Part shown: positions 24,156 to 36,900 of the stretch, in pieces | How positions within the stretch are numbered: the stretch's first letter is position 1 | Layout: every line of letters starts with the position of its first letter | Assembly: GCA_033439265.1 (NCBI GenBank) | Contig: JAVTVX010000017.1 | Coordinates: forward strand, 11,430,001-11,494,000 | DNA from: Dillenia suffruticosa | Taxonomy: Eukaryota > Streptophyta > Magnoliopsida > Dilleniales > Dilleniaceae | Reading direction: 5' to 3' | DNA length: 64,000 bases | Position numbers and translations under genes: made by a program | The notes under the pieces: model-generated | What the model was told of the DNA's origin: nothing | The model's database searches: none | The model's input: only the letters and a program-made list of their open reading frames with translations

Positions 24156-25048
24156 GAGGGGAAGCCTGTACTTGGTTTGTTTTGCATCGTTGTGGGGGCT
24201 TTGGTGCCCTAGTGTTTTGCAGTGTTTAATAGTGTAATTTACAATAAACAAATGATAAAGGGAAGCAAGAACTACAAAATAACTAGTTAGGTATAAGGTA
24301 CGCAATCACATCATTACTCAATCAAAGGAGCCGTATCATTTTATTTATCCACCCTCCCCCCCCCCCCCCGACCCCCAATAAAGCTAGACAACTAGATTAC
24401 TCCAATTGCAATGTGATTGGCCCCCAACCCTTTTAATGAAATTATGGGGTTCCTGTAAAGAGGCATTTATGCCCTCACATGGCATAGTTTACACCCCATC
24501 AAACTTCTAGGGAAGAAGCACGTTATTATCAAGCGAGAATTGCGATCTTTATTGCAATAAAAAAAATAAAGAAACTACCATTACTGACCGACGACCAACA
24601 ATACATCATAAGAGATAATTGTGTGAACCCAAATAATTCATATTTCTCAAATGACTATAATAAAGACAACTTTATTTCTTTCAAATTAAATTAATGTTAA
24701 AGTCATACTATATTTAAATAGGAGTATTATGTATCAGGTTTAGATTTGTTGTGGTTCATAAGAGATTATTTTGTAATTTCAATTAATTAATAAGAATATA
24801 TTTAATAGTTTTATCATTAAAAAAAATTAGTATTTATGTTTGAGCTACTAAGTACGATCCCGTGGGCTACTAATAGGGAAAACAACAAAATGATGAAATC
24901 ATTTGGTGATGCAAGAGGAATATTCACTATAATTAGTATGAGGAGAAAGTTCCCCAAAAAGTTGCCATTGCGTCGGTAACTCTTGGTCAATATGCCAAGT
25001 GCCACAAACCTTGCCTCTAAGAATAGAGGCAAAAATCCCGCTCTTGAG

Positions 25049-25085
<37 letters not shown>

Positions 25086-25560
25086 GCGGGGGGGGATAAC
25101 ACCATGCACCAATGTGACATTAGCAAACTCCCCGACATTTTAATATGAAAATTATTATATATATATATATATATATATCATATTATACTAAATTGAAAAT
25201 CTAAATCTAGATTAATTGATAGCTGACGAACTTTTTTGGGTAAAATTTGAAAAATTTATTCGGTATAATTGTTTGACACTTGTAATTCACTAATTTGTTT
25301 ATATTTAATGAAATTTTTTCATATATATATATATTTATATATTATATGACATGTCATATTTGGAGAGTATGAATTGGAATATAATATTGATTTGGGGAAA
25401 TGGGTTGGGAAGAGAGAGCTGGACAGGAGAGACAAAGCGGCGAGTCTTACCAGAGAACAAAGAGAAAGTTGAAAAGGGCATTTCACCGGCCAACCTAAAT
25501 CCAAAACTCCAAACCATGCCAAAACTAACCCTCCCAACACAAAACCAATGAACGTAAAAA
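22800..25560. other. AT-rich intergenic sequence without genes
   Basis: No gene seen. It contains long homopolymers: poly-T at about 24131-24155 and 25048-25084, and a C run near 24355-24370. A weak SINE-like stretch lies near 23715-23790 with a 'GAGATCGAGTTTAAGAA' B-box-like word. A (TA)n tract lies at about 25156-25178. Confidence 0.5.
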
Positions 25561-25599
25561 CACTAAATGGGCAAAAAATATAACTTAATACCGCAGGAC

Positions 25600-25660
25600 A
25601 GCCAGCATCACTCTCTCTCTCGCTATTTAACTCTCTCTCTCTCTCTCTATCTCTCTCAGT
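25600..25660 (+). promoter_or_regulatory. Probable promoter of the non-coding RNA locus
   Basis: A CT-dinucleotide stretch interrupted by 'CTATTTAA' at 25623-25630, a TATA-like word, is followed about 30 bases later by 'CTCTCTCAGTTTG'. Pyrimidine patches with a TATA-like box at this distance are typical of plant core promoters. The start site is inferred, near 25655. Confidence 0.4.
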
Positions 25661-25742
25661 TTGTAGCCCCCAGAAAGCAGACAAAACAAACAGAGAGTGA
25701 GAGAGAAAGCTGTGTTTTGCCTGTGCCTTTTTCTGCTGCAAA

Positions 25743-25937
25743 ATGGGTCTTCATCAACAAAACAATATGCTTTCTTCCTCCTCTTCCATTTTCAATTGCA
25801 AGACAACTGCCAATACCAGCACCAACACCACCACCACCATCGGCGGGAAAAATGACCAAAATGCCCTTTCCACAAGGGAGGTACAATCTGACCGTTTCGT
25901 AGTAAATCAGAGGTCGTTTTGTTGTGTTTCCAGATGA
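25743..25937 (+). CDS. Short upstream ORF in the non-coding RNA (64 codons)
   Basis: The first ATG after the presumed transcription start opens a 64-codon frame rich in Ser, Asn and Thr that ends at 25937, 67 bases before the miR160-like site. I recognise no family. It may be translated incidentally, and its stop upstream would leave the mimic site free of elongating ribosomes. Coding potential is unproven. Confidence 0.2.
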   Translation: MGLHQQNNMLSSSSSIFNCKTTANTSTNTTTTIGGKNDQNALSTREVQSDRFVVNQRSFCCVSR

Positions 25938-26004
25938 GGCATGCAATGCAGCTCTCTCTGTAAATCCCCAACCCTGATTTTGTGGAACCAAGGCATTTTA
26001 CCAA

Positions 26005-26028
26005 AGGCAGACAGGATGGAGCCAGGCA
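26005..26028 (+). promoter_or_regulatory. miR160 target-mimic site with 3-nt central bulge
   Basis: Seen: AGGCAGACAG (26005-26014), three extra bases GAT, then GGAGCCAGGCA (26018-26028). Removing the three bases leaves 21 positions complementary to miR160. All positions 1-11 pair, and mismatches occur only at 16 and 21. Because of the repeated G, the bulge can equally be drawn as ATG between miRNA positions 10 and 11, exactly at the Argonaute cleavage point. A perfect seed, a 3-nt central bulge and few 3' mismatches are the published rules for IPS1-type mimics. Confidence 0.8.
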
Positions 26029-26130
26029 TATATATTATATAGACTTTTCCTTTTTCATTTTCCTCTTCAGAAAAAAAAAAAGAAACCTTCTCTCTCATTT
26101 CATACCCTTTTCTTTCTTTTTGCTTTTCTT

Positions 26131-26167
<37 letters not shown>

Positions 26168-29100
26168 TTTTTATTTGCTCCTCTCTCTCTAGTGTTTTTC
26201 GAGTCGATCTTTGTCCTGGGTTTTCTTAGCAAAAAAAGAATTGGTAATCGATGATGGGGTATTTGTTATCATTCACAGAAGAAAAGTTCTTTTCTTTTAT
26301 GAAGCATATGGGCTTCCTTTGAAGTATGTACGGAATATTTCGTGATAATCAAAGGTTGTACTTTCTTTTAAATTCTTGTTTTTCTCATTCACCCTCCTTG
26401 CTATATTATGTACACATACGCACTGGATATAGAAAATTGTTCGCATTTGCGAGTATTTGCTCATTCTGCTAAATGTGAAGCTATTGCTAGAGCAATAAGG
26501 TTGGTTTTGGGTGTTTGAGACCATGACTGATATGGAAAGGATTAGGTTGAGGATTTAATTTTGACTCTTTAGAATTTCCATTTTTCTAAGTTGTTTGCTT
26601 TTGGGTTGCTAAAAAATAAGGGCTTTTGGAAAGTGCCTGGAATTAGTACCAATGCGTCTTTCTTCTTTTGTGCATGTTATTTATTTATTTATTTTTGGTT
26701 TGGGCACCATGCAAACTGGCTACTGGGGGGGATGTTTTAGGATGTTTTCCTAAATTTTGCTTATCAAATGGACTCAGGTTTGGTGTTTGATCTGAGTCTT
26801 ACTTTGACATCTCTGAGTAACTCTGGATCATTATTATTTTGTTTTTGCTTTTTTTTTTTTTCACTCACAATGTGAAAAAGATACAGAATCTGAGGATGTT
26901 CATCATTTTCCTGTCCTATTAATATATATATTTTTTTCTTTCAGTATCAACATCGATCGCACTAACTTGAATGGTAATCATACGGCAAATGAAACCTTGT
27001 AGAAATCAACTAAAACTTGCTTAGTTGGGTTCAATGATTCTATGCCTGGCAACTTGAAACCTTAGGCCTTTTGGTCTTATGATTCCGAAACATCAATAGA
27101 TGAGCTCATGTAGGCATCCTTTAGGGAATATGGTTTGGCCATTTGTAAGGCATAGGGGATTCCCATCTTCAATGGATACAATTATGAATAGCATTATCTT
27201 TGATCTGTGGATAACCGGCCTCTGTCTCTGCCATCTAGTTGAACCCTGTCTTGGTCCTGAATTCATGCAAGCTTCATCGAACTGGCTATAATTTGCCTTG
27301 TAGTTGGTACCGAATGCCTTGCTCTACACTTCATATACTTTCTTTAAAAATGTAGGTTATAACCCATGGTTGAACTTAAATCCCCAATAGAGGACGCCTT
27401 AGGTCTACTAATTGGCACTTTTTGCCATTTACTGGTGTCCTAGTTGATCTGCCTTCTTATGATTTAGGTCTCTCAACAACCAATCATTGCTTTTGTGTTT
27501 TTAGATGTAATTTCTATATCTATGAGAAAGTGAGAAAAGAAGATATGAAGATTGTGCAATTCAGAAGCACATCCAGAATGCTCTTTGGTGATTGCTAGTT
27601 GAAAAGCACACCGGACAAAAGCTTGCAGGTGGAAGAGTATAATGGATCTTAGCAATAGATCAAAAAGCTGCTTATGATTTATTCAAATTGTAGAGCTCCA
27701 GAATAATTAGATTAAATGATCCTATTGCTGTTGGTCATGGTGGTGCATAATCTAACTGCCAGAGGAGGCTGAAGCTGATGTAACCCTGATACGATGATCT
27801 GGCATAACTTTAGTCTTCTAAATCATTGTTTTTTCTTTTTTCCTCCTCACTATGCAGTCTAGAGCCTCTCACGTGATATGTCTGTGATCATTACCCAACG
27901 CCTTTGTGGTATTCATTGTGATGTGGCATTTAGTTCATAATATTACCAATCAGTGTCGAGCTTCCCTGCTGCACACACTGTCCAGAGTTGTGCCTCACAT
28001 GGCACCTGTGCTTCTACTTTCTCCGGAAGACACATTCAATCCTCATGATATTGAATTCACTTTGCTGGTGAGTGCCGGAAAACTTCCATCCTTTCTTTCT
28101 CATTGACTAGTTTATATGATATGCATTTGGGTTTACCATTTCAAGTTTCCAAAATAGAACATTGCTTTAATTAATGTTGTGGTAGCTTCTCCAGCTTCCT
28201 CAAGTATTATTGATGCAGAACTTAAATTCATTTATTGATGCTATTGCTGCTTAAGAATATTTAAGTAATGGTTTTAAAATTTCGTTGCTCATTGACGCAA
28301 TCTGCAATTGTGGTAACTGTCCTAATTTTAAAGTAATAAACGAAACATTATCAGAGGAAATTGATCTGTAATATAACATTTCATCATAGCTTGCAAGAGA
28401 AAAGATTGATAAAATAGTCATAAAGCTTGCCATAGTAGCCATCAGTGACAACTATTTTGCTGCTGTGGAGTGAATGGCATGGCTGATATTTTTTTATAGC
28501 AGCTGTAACTGACTGAGTATTTTTGTCTATTGTATGAAGTGCATTTATTTGAATTACAATCTTACATCTAGTAGCAGCAAAAATGCGACAAAGAAAAAGA
28601 GTGGCTGTTAGTTTTTGTTCAGAAATATAAGTTGTCATCTCCATTTCTGACATACTGTGGAATGGTGTTAATCTACTTAAATCATTCTCCATCTACTCCT
28701 TGCTCATATTTGCATATTCATTGCACTTGTCTATGCATAATGGTGTATATTACTTGATTATTGTCATGTATCTCTCATTTTCATCATGAAGGTAATGTGT
28801 TTACTGCATACTTAGCCCCAGTTTTGCTGCTGCAGATTTGGTTTATGATTGATCTATAAGCTTAACCCTTGACATTACTATAAACCTTAAGCTTTCAATA
28901 TTTGTTCTTTTGCCAAGTTTGAAAAACTATTTGGTTGGCACTTTTCTCCTTTCACGGAATAAAGCATCTTGGAGCAGACATATTTCATATTTCATTTTTC
29001 TTTGTTGGGGGTGTGGCAAGGGAGGAGTTATCTTTCTGATCTGGTGATTGCCCCCGCCCGGGGGGGGGGGGTTGGGTGTTTTGAATCCTGACATTCTTTG

Positions 29101-30419
29101 TAAGGTTGATGATACCTTATATTGCTACGGGCTCTCTTTTGGTTTTCCTCTTCAGGCAGGAAACTCTCTCTCTGAGATGTGCACGCACCCATTCTTTATT
29201 TTTGTTGCTAACAAAGGCCAACCCTCTGATGCCTGGGTTAGGTGAAATTCAAGTTAGTCGGTATTGATTTTTCAATCATTTTATATAAGTCCCCTTTACA
29301 GCGGATGTGTATCCAGTTCTTCACATATTAGTTTCATACATCACTCTCTTTGTTAATTTGAGGGGTTTCATTACAGCCGAATAGAGCTGGGACTTGCTTA
29401 GCTCTAGGTTGAGCATGAATGCGTGGATATTGTACTTTTTTTCCCCCTTTTTTCTTTGTTTTTTCCCCTCTTCATTCAATTTTGAACAGAATGATTTTAC
29501 ATCTGTTCTTATGCACTCCAGTCCATGAGGGTCTTCTCATGGTTAAAATCATTAGGATAGTCATATATTTGAATTATAGAGAACCAAATTCAAGAACATA
29601 TGATTGAAGTGAATACCGTTCTGAGCCTGCGGAAAACTGAAATCTTCATAAAGCACTAGACAACAAAAATTGTGGACTCTAATTTTTTAAGCAACTTTTC
29701 TTGCAATCATGCACCTTTTACATGCCAACCGTTGTCTAAGATGTTTAGTTTTGCCTGTATTATATACCGACATAGATACCTACATGACTTATGTTTTGTT
29801 CCGGAGGCTGGTCATCTCTAGTGGCCTAAATAATTGAACTGCAATTATAGGTCTCAAGGGGGAAGAGAGAAGAAATTTTGTTAATTGCAAGCATTAATAC
29901 TGACAAGGCCCATAGCTTGTAAAAGTAAAATTTGTTTTGCATATCATAATAATTTTGTGTTTACTCCCCTATTGATTTTCAGATCAACCACCTGGAGTTT
30001 GTTTTTTGTCCGGCAGAATGACTCCTTCCTCTAAATTTATGCCTCACTGTCTTGGTCTTTGTTGTGAAGCTGTTAACAGACATCTGCAAATGGCATTCTC
30101 TGACATCTTGTACCAAAGCTGTATTAATTATAAACATAAATGGAGAAGGGGCTTTTGCTTTTTTCCTTGAATAAGCATATGCCAGGTAGGCATCAGCTAT
30201 TACATTAGTTGGATTAAGAAAAAGAAAAGAAAAGAAAAGAAAAGAAAAAGGTTCAAGCCTCCCTGCCTGTTGGTCTATTCTGTCTTTTGTTCTGAGATCG
30301 GTTCCTCCCTCCCTTGCAAGCTGCATCATTTATTACATAGAAAATCATATTTCATTAAGTCAGCCATTGCAAATGTTGCAAATCATAAAAATAGATTATA
30401 AATTTAAGGACTTACTGCC

Positions 30420-32373
30420 TGGTTTAAGAGAGCCCTTTGCCTGGTATGCAACCTGGAAAATGGTAGAGATCATTTGTCAGGCTGCTTGCGGGCATGCCAT
30501 TGTTTACGTCTAAACTCCAAAATCATTGTTCTCGCACAATTTATCAACAATGCCACGCTTCGGCTTGGGTTGGTCTTAGATCGAAAAGCTTGATGACAAA
30601 TTCAATTGAGATTTTAATTAAAATGTTTAATATTAAATACATGTATTCATCATTTGTTTAGATGCTAAACCTAGATTATGTTTTGTGCAAGAAGATATAC
30701 AAGTGCCAAATCAAATAGCTCTATATGTTAATAATGGACAGGAGATGTTGACAAAAGGGGGCCAGGGGGCATTTCCCCCATATTTCTTTCAAACAATTGG
30801 ACAGTTAACAAAAGATGTATAATAATTTCTTTTAAGAAGAGTGGGAATAATTAATTAATTAATTAATTAATTATTTATTTATGATAAAAGAGTGGTAAGA
30901 GTGTTAGTCACTCTGTTCACATTTTTATTTGACCAAGAAAAAAGCTGGTATATATTATGCTATTTTTAGATTTTTATAATTATTTTTGGACTCAACACAA
31001 TATGATGCGGTAATTTTCTATTCATTATAACTAACGATTTATAGGTTATTAATTTTATTTATCTTACACCAAAATTATTCGGACATCAACAATAAAGATT
31101 TAGATTTTCGGCTCCAATATAATTGAATTTACACCATCTATGCAAAAATTGCTGAATTCACCTATACTAACCCTTGAGGACTGCAGATTTGTTATCCATG
31201 GTCGCTTTTAGGCCTAAGCTTGGTTGGGGGGTCCGAACATGAGTAAGAAATTTGGTTGTCATCTCAACCCAAAGTTTGGGTATTCATGATCGGTACAAGC
31301 TCTTTTTATTTTTTTATTTATTTATCGATATCTATAATTAATTTATTAATTTTTATTGATTTGAGTTGAGTTAACTATTGGTCCCAATCAAGGGCAAGCA
31401 CTCGACGCACCTCTTTTTAATATTTTTAAAACTCCGAACCCCAAAGCTTGGAAAAGCAAATTTAGTGGCCTGGTCAAGGCGTTGCTCAGTCTGAGCCTTT
31501 TTGTTCTTTCGAGCAAGCTGAGGTCAAAGAAAATATTCCTACCCAAAAAAAAAGGAAGTCAAAGAAAATATTGAGTCATGATTAAGAATCTATACCAACG
31601 TTTGGTGGTTTAATTAGTTTGAGAACTGATATCTCTTAATCATGTTCAGAATTTCAATCCCCTATAAATACGAAAAAATTAACGCTGAAAGACTTGCCCC
31701 CTTCAGGTTATACAACGGTCTGTTCAGATTAGTCAAAACGAAACTCCAGATATTGAATGATGACCAAATCAAAATACTAAAAAAAAAAAATGATTAAGAA
31801 TCTACCCCACTTATGGCTTAGGCCTAACTGGTGAGCCTAATTGGGGCATGGCATCAAAAAGGCAGGTTGCATCTATCAAGTTAGACGGTTGGTAGGGTTT
31901 GTGTTTAAATTTAATTGCTTCATCCTTCATAGAATATAGTTTTCATATATTGTTGGGTTACATTCACAATTTGAGTTGGGGTTGGGGTCCAAAATAAAAG
32001 TACGTTTTGCGGACCTTGCACGAGGACTAGAAATTCTCCAATTTAAGCATAGTTGCGTGGAATTAGGATTAGATCAATGACAGAGCGTTGGAAGAGTAGA
32101 GAGAGAGAGAGAGGTTAGTTTGGAAGCTGGTTTGATGGCTTTGAACTGCTCGGGATTTATGGTGCCTTCCCGCAAAGAAACCTTACTATTGAGGGTATTG
32201 CACCCTACTCTAGACGGGCCCTATCACCGCAGCACCGGAGAAGTATGGTTGCACATCAAGGCACTGGCTTTGAAGAGTTAGAGGCCGATGAAGTGAGTGC
32301 GGCTGAGCCTTCCCTAGCCCAAACTAAGGAAGAAAACGTTTGCATTAGGGGATCGTGGTCCTAAGTGTGATTA
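30420..32373. other. Intergenic sequence without supported genes
   Basis: AT-rich, with a TTAA repeat at about 30850-30872 and scattered tRNA-box-like words (for example near 31650) that may be SINE remnants. The last 245 bases (32119-32364) form an 81-codon open stretch of balanced composition on +, without ATG near its start, ending just before the gypsy LTR. I do not recognise it. Confidence 0.4.
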
Positions 32374-32871
32374 CGTTACAAAAGGCAGAAGAAAGAAGGA
32401 ATAGCAAGTGCTAGGAAGGAAAAACAGACAGGAAGGGAGCAGACTTCAGACTTCCGACTTCCAGAAACTAACGGCTACTGAAACTACTTCAACTAAACAC
32501 TCCAACAAACAACTGGTGTCCTAACTGATGTAGCAAATTGTCAACCCACAACAACTGAAATAACAGATTTGGTTAGAATGATCCAACAACCCAAATCACC
32601 ATTGTATAAATAGCATGTATGATGATAGAAGGATAAGGAAAAAATGTACATTTTTCTCTATCTTTGCTACTCTCTCCCTCTTTCTCTCCTCTTTCTCTTT
32701 CTCTCTCTCTCTTCTTTTCTCTCTCCTTCTTCTTCTCCTTTGCCTCTTCTCTGCATTCTTATCTTCATTTTCCCATGATCAACATTTCCAATACAAGCAT
32801 CAAACCTTATTTGCAGAAGTTGCTGTCAGAAAGAGCTTTATCATTTACTCTACCAATAGGATATTGTAACA
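32374..32871 (+). repeat. 5' LTR of gypsy element
   Basis: 498 bp. It contains 'TATAAATAGCATG' as a TATA-like core, followed by a long CT tract. The first base is C where the 3' LTR has T. I count about 19 substitutions plus a 14-base and smaller indels against the 3' LTR in the first 290 aligned bases, so the insertion is not recent. Confidence 0.9.
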
Positions 32872-32875
32872 AATT

Positions 32876-32885
32876 TGGTATCAGA
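32876..32885 (+). promoter_or_regulatory. tRNA-iMet primer binding site
   Basis: TGGTATCAGA begins four bases after the 5' LTR. It is complementary to the 3' end of plant initiator tRNA-Met, the usual primer of this group. Confidence 0.8.
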
Positions 32886-32903
32886 ATTGAAAGATTTTTG
32901 GAC

Positions 32904-33968
32904 ATGGTAGAAGGAACAAGATCCAAAACTCTCAAGAAACAAATCAAGAAGCAGGAAGCTAGAATTCAAGAACTAGCTATTGAACTCTATGAAAAGCAGA
33001 TTGAATTGGGACGGAATTTTAAGGAACAGAACAAAAAGCTTGAAGACCACCACAAGAAACTTGAGGAACAAACAGCATAATAGATAATCTAGTGTCTACT
33101 ATGGATGAGAAACTCAATACCATTATGCAAAAGATGAATAAAGAAAGAACAGAAGAATCAGAAATCGAGAGAATGCATAGATCTCCCATATTGCCTACTA
33201 TAACAGACGAAAGAGTGAGAGGAGATGCAATGAACATGATAAACAAGAAAGATTCTATTGTTAAAGTAAACTTTCTTAATCTACTTAGAGTGGAGTTGCC
33301 CATGTTCAATGGAGACAACCTCCGAAGTTGGTTAAGGAAATACATGAAGTTCTTTTTTGTTTGTTAGATTTCTAGTCAAGTATGGGTGGACACTATCGAG
33401 ATATACTTGGATGGCAAAGTAGAAATTTGGTTCCAAAGAGTGAAAATGGTGAAAAAGGAAGTGGAATGGGAGGAATTTGCCAGCCTACTATGTCAGTGAT
33501 TTGAAGACAAAGGATTGCAAGATGAGATAAAATAATTTAACAAGTTACAGAAGATTGGAACAGTTGCTGAATACCAAGAGAGGTTCGAGGAATTATGGTC
33601 CATACTGCTCTATAAGAATCCCAATTCACTAAGTCATATTTTATATTCAGTTTTATAAGTGGGGTTAAGGAAGAAATCAAGCCAACTTTGAGGATGTTTA
33701 AGCTTACTACTCTAGTACAAGCATATGAAATAGCCATACTTCAAGAGCAATACTTAGAACTCAGTAAAATAAAGGAAGGAGGAGTAAGCAAGAGCTGGGA
33801 ACTGAATAATTCTAAAAAGGATCTGAAAAGAGAACTGGCCAAAGGAAAAACTTGCGTTAGGGAAGCTGCTGACAACAAGACAACAAAAATATCTTCCCAG
33901 GGGATGCAATTTAGGAGGGCCAACAATTTAGATTTTAGATGCAGAGAAAATTACACACCTGGACATTA
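32904..33968 (+). pseudogene. gypsy gag-like region, broken
   Basis: Starts at the ATG 32904 with a Lys/Glu-rich coiled-coil-like stretch of about 58 codons, then a stop. The register resumes with the retrotransposon gag pattern 'LPMFNGDN..SWL', a 'W.......EF' stretch and 'Y...FEELW'. Several in-frame stops and at least one frame change follow. No intact CCHC knuckle is visible. It would have formed the particle coat. Confidence 0.8.
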
Positions 33969-33993
33969 GTGCAGACTCAGAACTCTTAACTTA

Positions 33994-36900
33994 ATGATTA
34001 TTGTAGAGGATGAGGAGGAGGCGGGCTCAAATTCAGAAATTGCAAGCCCCAAAGAACATGCAGAGTTACCAGGTGAGGTGTATGACATTCTTTTATGTGT
34101 TGTCTCTAATTCTCTTGAAAGAAAAACTATAGCTATACAAGGAACTATAGGGGAATTGACAATAGTCATATTGGTGGATATTGGAAGCTCCAGCAGCTTC
34201 TTGAATCTGACATTGGTTGAAGAAATGAACATAAAGCTAGAAGTGGCAGAACCTTTACATGCTATAATGGCAGACGGGACTAGGATAAACAGCTACACCA
34301 AAATGAAAGGAGTAAAGTGGAATATACAAGGTTATACTTTTTCCTTTGATTTAAGGGTGATTCAATTAGGTGGATGAGATATTATACTTGGAGTGGACTG
34401 GATGTATAATTTTAGCCCTATAATATTTGACTTCAAATTACTATAAGTGAGGATAGCTAGGGAAGAAGGAGAAGCAGTCCTAATGGGAATGGTGGAAGGA
34501 TCCAAAATGAAGTTGATTCATAGTAAAACTACTAAGAAATTTAGGAGTCAGCAGCTGCAGAGCTATGTAACACTATCCCTGCCTAGAGGAGAAGGACAAA
34601 ACATAGCACCTCCAGCTATTACTGAACTTCTACAACAATTTGTAGATGTCTTTGCAGTTCCTAACACATTACCACCTAAAAGATCCTATGACCATTCGAT
34701 TCCTCTTAAGCAAGAGGCATAACTTTTAAACTCCCTCCCTATAGTTATCCACATTCACAGAAGGCTGAAATAGAAAAATAAGTGCAAGAAATGAGGAATA
34801 ATAGGGTTATCAGACATAGCAATAGTCATTTTGCTTCTCCTGTGCTGCTAGTTAGAAAGAAGGATAATACACAAAGATATTGTGTAGACTATAAGCAACT
34901 CAACAGCCTCACCATCAAAGATAGATACCCCATTCCTAATGTCAATGAACTGCTGGATGAATTACATGGTTTTTCATTGTTTTCTAATATTGATCTTAGG
35001 TCGGCTATCACCAAATAAGAGTCAAACCTTCTGATATAGCTAAAACAACCTTTCAGACCCATAATGGATATTATGAATTTCTGGTCATGCCATTTGGCTT
35101 AACTAATGCACCAGCAACTTTCCAAGCACTCATGAACCATATCTTTCAGCATCATCTTAGAAAATTTGTTTTTGTTTTCTTTGATGATATACTCATTTAC
35201 AACTCGGACATGTCTACTTACTTGGGACATCTTAGAGAAGTCGTATTAATTCTTAGACAATATCAATTGTTTGCCAAACTCTCCAAATACACATTTGCTC
35301 AGCCTTAAGTTGAGTACCTAGGCCACATAGTATCTAAGGCAGGGGTTGGATCTTCAGAAGGTTGAATGTATTATGAATTGGTCAGAACCTACTTCTGTTC
35401 AGGCTCTAAGAAGTTTCTTAGAACTGGCGGGGTATTATAGAAGATTTATCAAGCACTATGGACTAATCATTAGGCCTTTGCATAACCTGCTTAAAAAGGA
35501 TAGCTACAATTGGAGTAATGAAACTAGGCTAGCATTTCAAAGTCTCAAAGAAGCTGTTAGTTTAGCTCCTGTGATGAGGTTGCCTGATTTTTCTAAGCCA
35601 TTCATTTTAGAGATTGATGCATGTTCTCATGGATGGGGGACTGTTCTCATGCAAGAAGATAACTTATTGCCTTCTTAAGCAAAGCAATATGGCCAAAGAG
35701 CTTAGGACTCTCCATATATGAGAAAGAGCTGATGGTAATGGTGATGGCGGTTACAAAATGGAGACATTATTTGGTGGGTTACCATTTTATCATCATAATA
35801 GATCACCATAGTTTAAAGTATTTGCTAGAGCAAAGATTAACCAACACTTTACAACACAAATGGCTTACTAAGTTATTGGGGTTAGATTATGAAATATAGT
35901 ACAAGAAAGGGATAGAAAAAGGGTGGTTGATGCACTGTCTAGAAGAGAAAATGCAAAAAGAGATCAAAATGAAAGAATACTCAGGGCGATTACTTCAGTA
36001 CAGCCCCAATGGATTACAGAAGTGCTTCAGAGTTATGAAGAGGATCAGGATTGCCTAACATTGATTGCAAAACTTACATCAGATCCTGAATGTGAACCAG
36101 AGTTTCAACTGCAGAATGTGATTATTAAGTTAAGAAGGAAGATATATGTGGGCAGCGGAGGAAATATTAGGTGCAAGATACTGCAACGATGCATAGTTCT
36201 GCAATAGGGGGATACTAAAGACAATATGGTACTCTTCAGAGAGTAAAAACTGCTTTTTATTGGCCCTCAATGAAGACAGCAGTGGTGAAATTTATCCAAG
36301 AATGTGAGGTCTGTCAGTAGAATAAATATGAGAATGTGCCATACCTGGGCTTATTGCAACCTCTACCTATTCTTATGCAAGCTTGGTCTCAAATAAACAT
36401 AGACTTTGTAGAGGGACTACCTGCATCTGAAGGTTACAATACCATTCTAGTAGTAATCGACAGACTCACAAAGTTCAACCATTTCATAGGTTTACAGCAT
36501 CCATGCACTGTACTCAAAGTTGCACAAGTGTTTGTAGATCAAGTTTTCAAATTGCATGGACTTCTTGATTCCATTATGACAGATAGGGATAGAGTTTTTA
36601 CAAGTTTATTTTGGCAAGAGCTCTTCAGATTAGTGGATACTCAATTGAATCTAAGCAGTGTTTATCATCAAACTGATGGCCAAAGTGAGAGGTTAATTCA
36701 GTGCGTAGAGTGTTACTTAAGGTGCATGACATCTGACAGGCCAGGACCCTGGTACAAGTGGCTTAGTTTTGGTGAATGGTGGTATGATACCACTTATCAG
36801 ATGACCTCTTTTGAGGCATTGTATGAGTATCAACCTAAGTCTATTCCTTGGGGACCATATTATGATATAGTCACTCCAACAACAACAAATTTTGTGCAAC

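Larger units (their letters stand above)
25655..30350 (+). ncRNA. Probable spliced long non-coding RNA, miR160 target mimic (eTM160-like)
   Basis: Inferred role: sequestering miR160 in the cytoplasm and so raising ARF10/16/17-class transcripts. The supporting sequence is the mimic site at 26005-26028. The locus looks transcribed on +: a TATA-like box at 25623, then a first exon of about 0.6 kb with a candidate donor near 26242. An internal exon at 27858-28067 is framed by a strong polypyrimidine tract plus TATGCAG and by a strong donor GTGAGT. A further exon opens at 29983 after 'ATTGATTTTCAG'. No frame runs through these exons; the longest open frames are under 70-90 codons and resemble nothing known. 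Target mimics of miR160 are established in Arabidopsis and rice, where only the site is conserved. The exon structure and the 3' end are inference. Confidence 0.6.

Noticed and set aside
27906-28106. 66-codon frame starting MVFIVMWHLVH
   Set aside because: It crosses a strong splice donor at 28068 and has no family resemblance; better explained as part of a non-coding exon.
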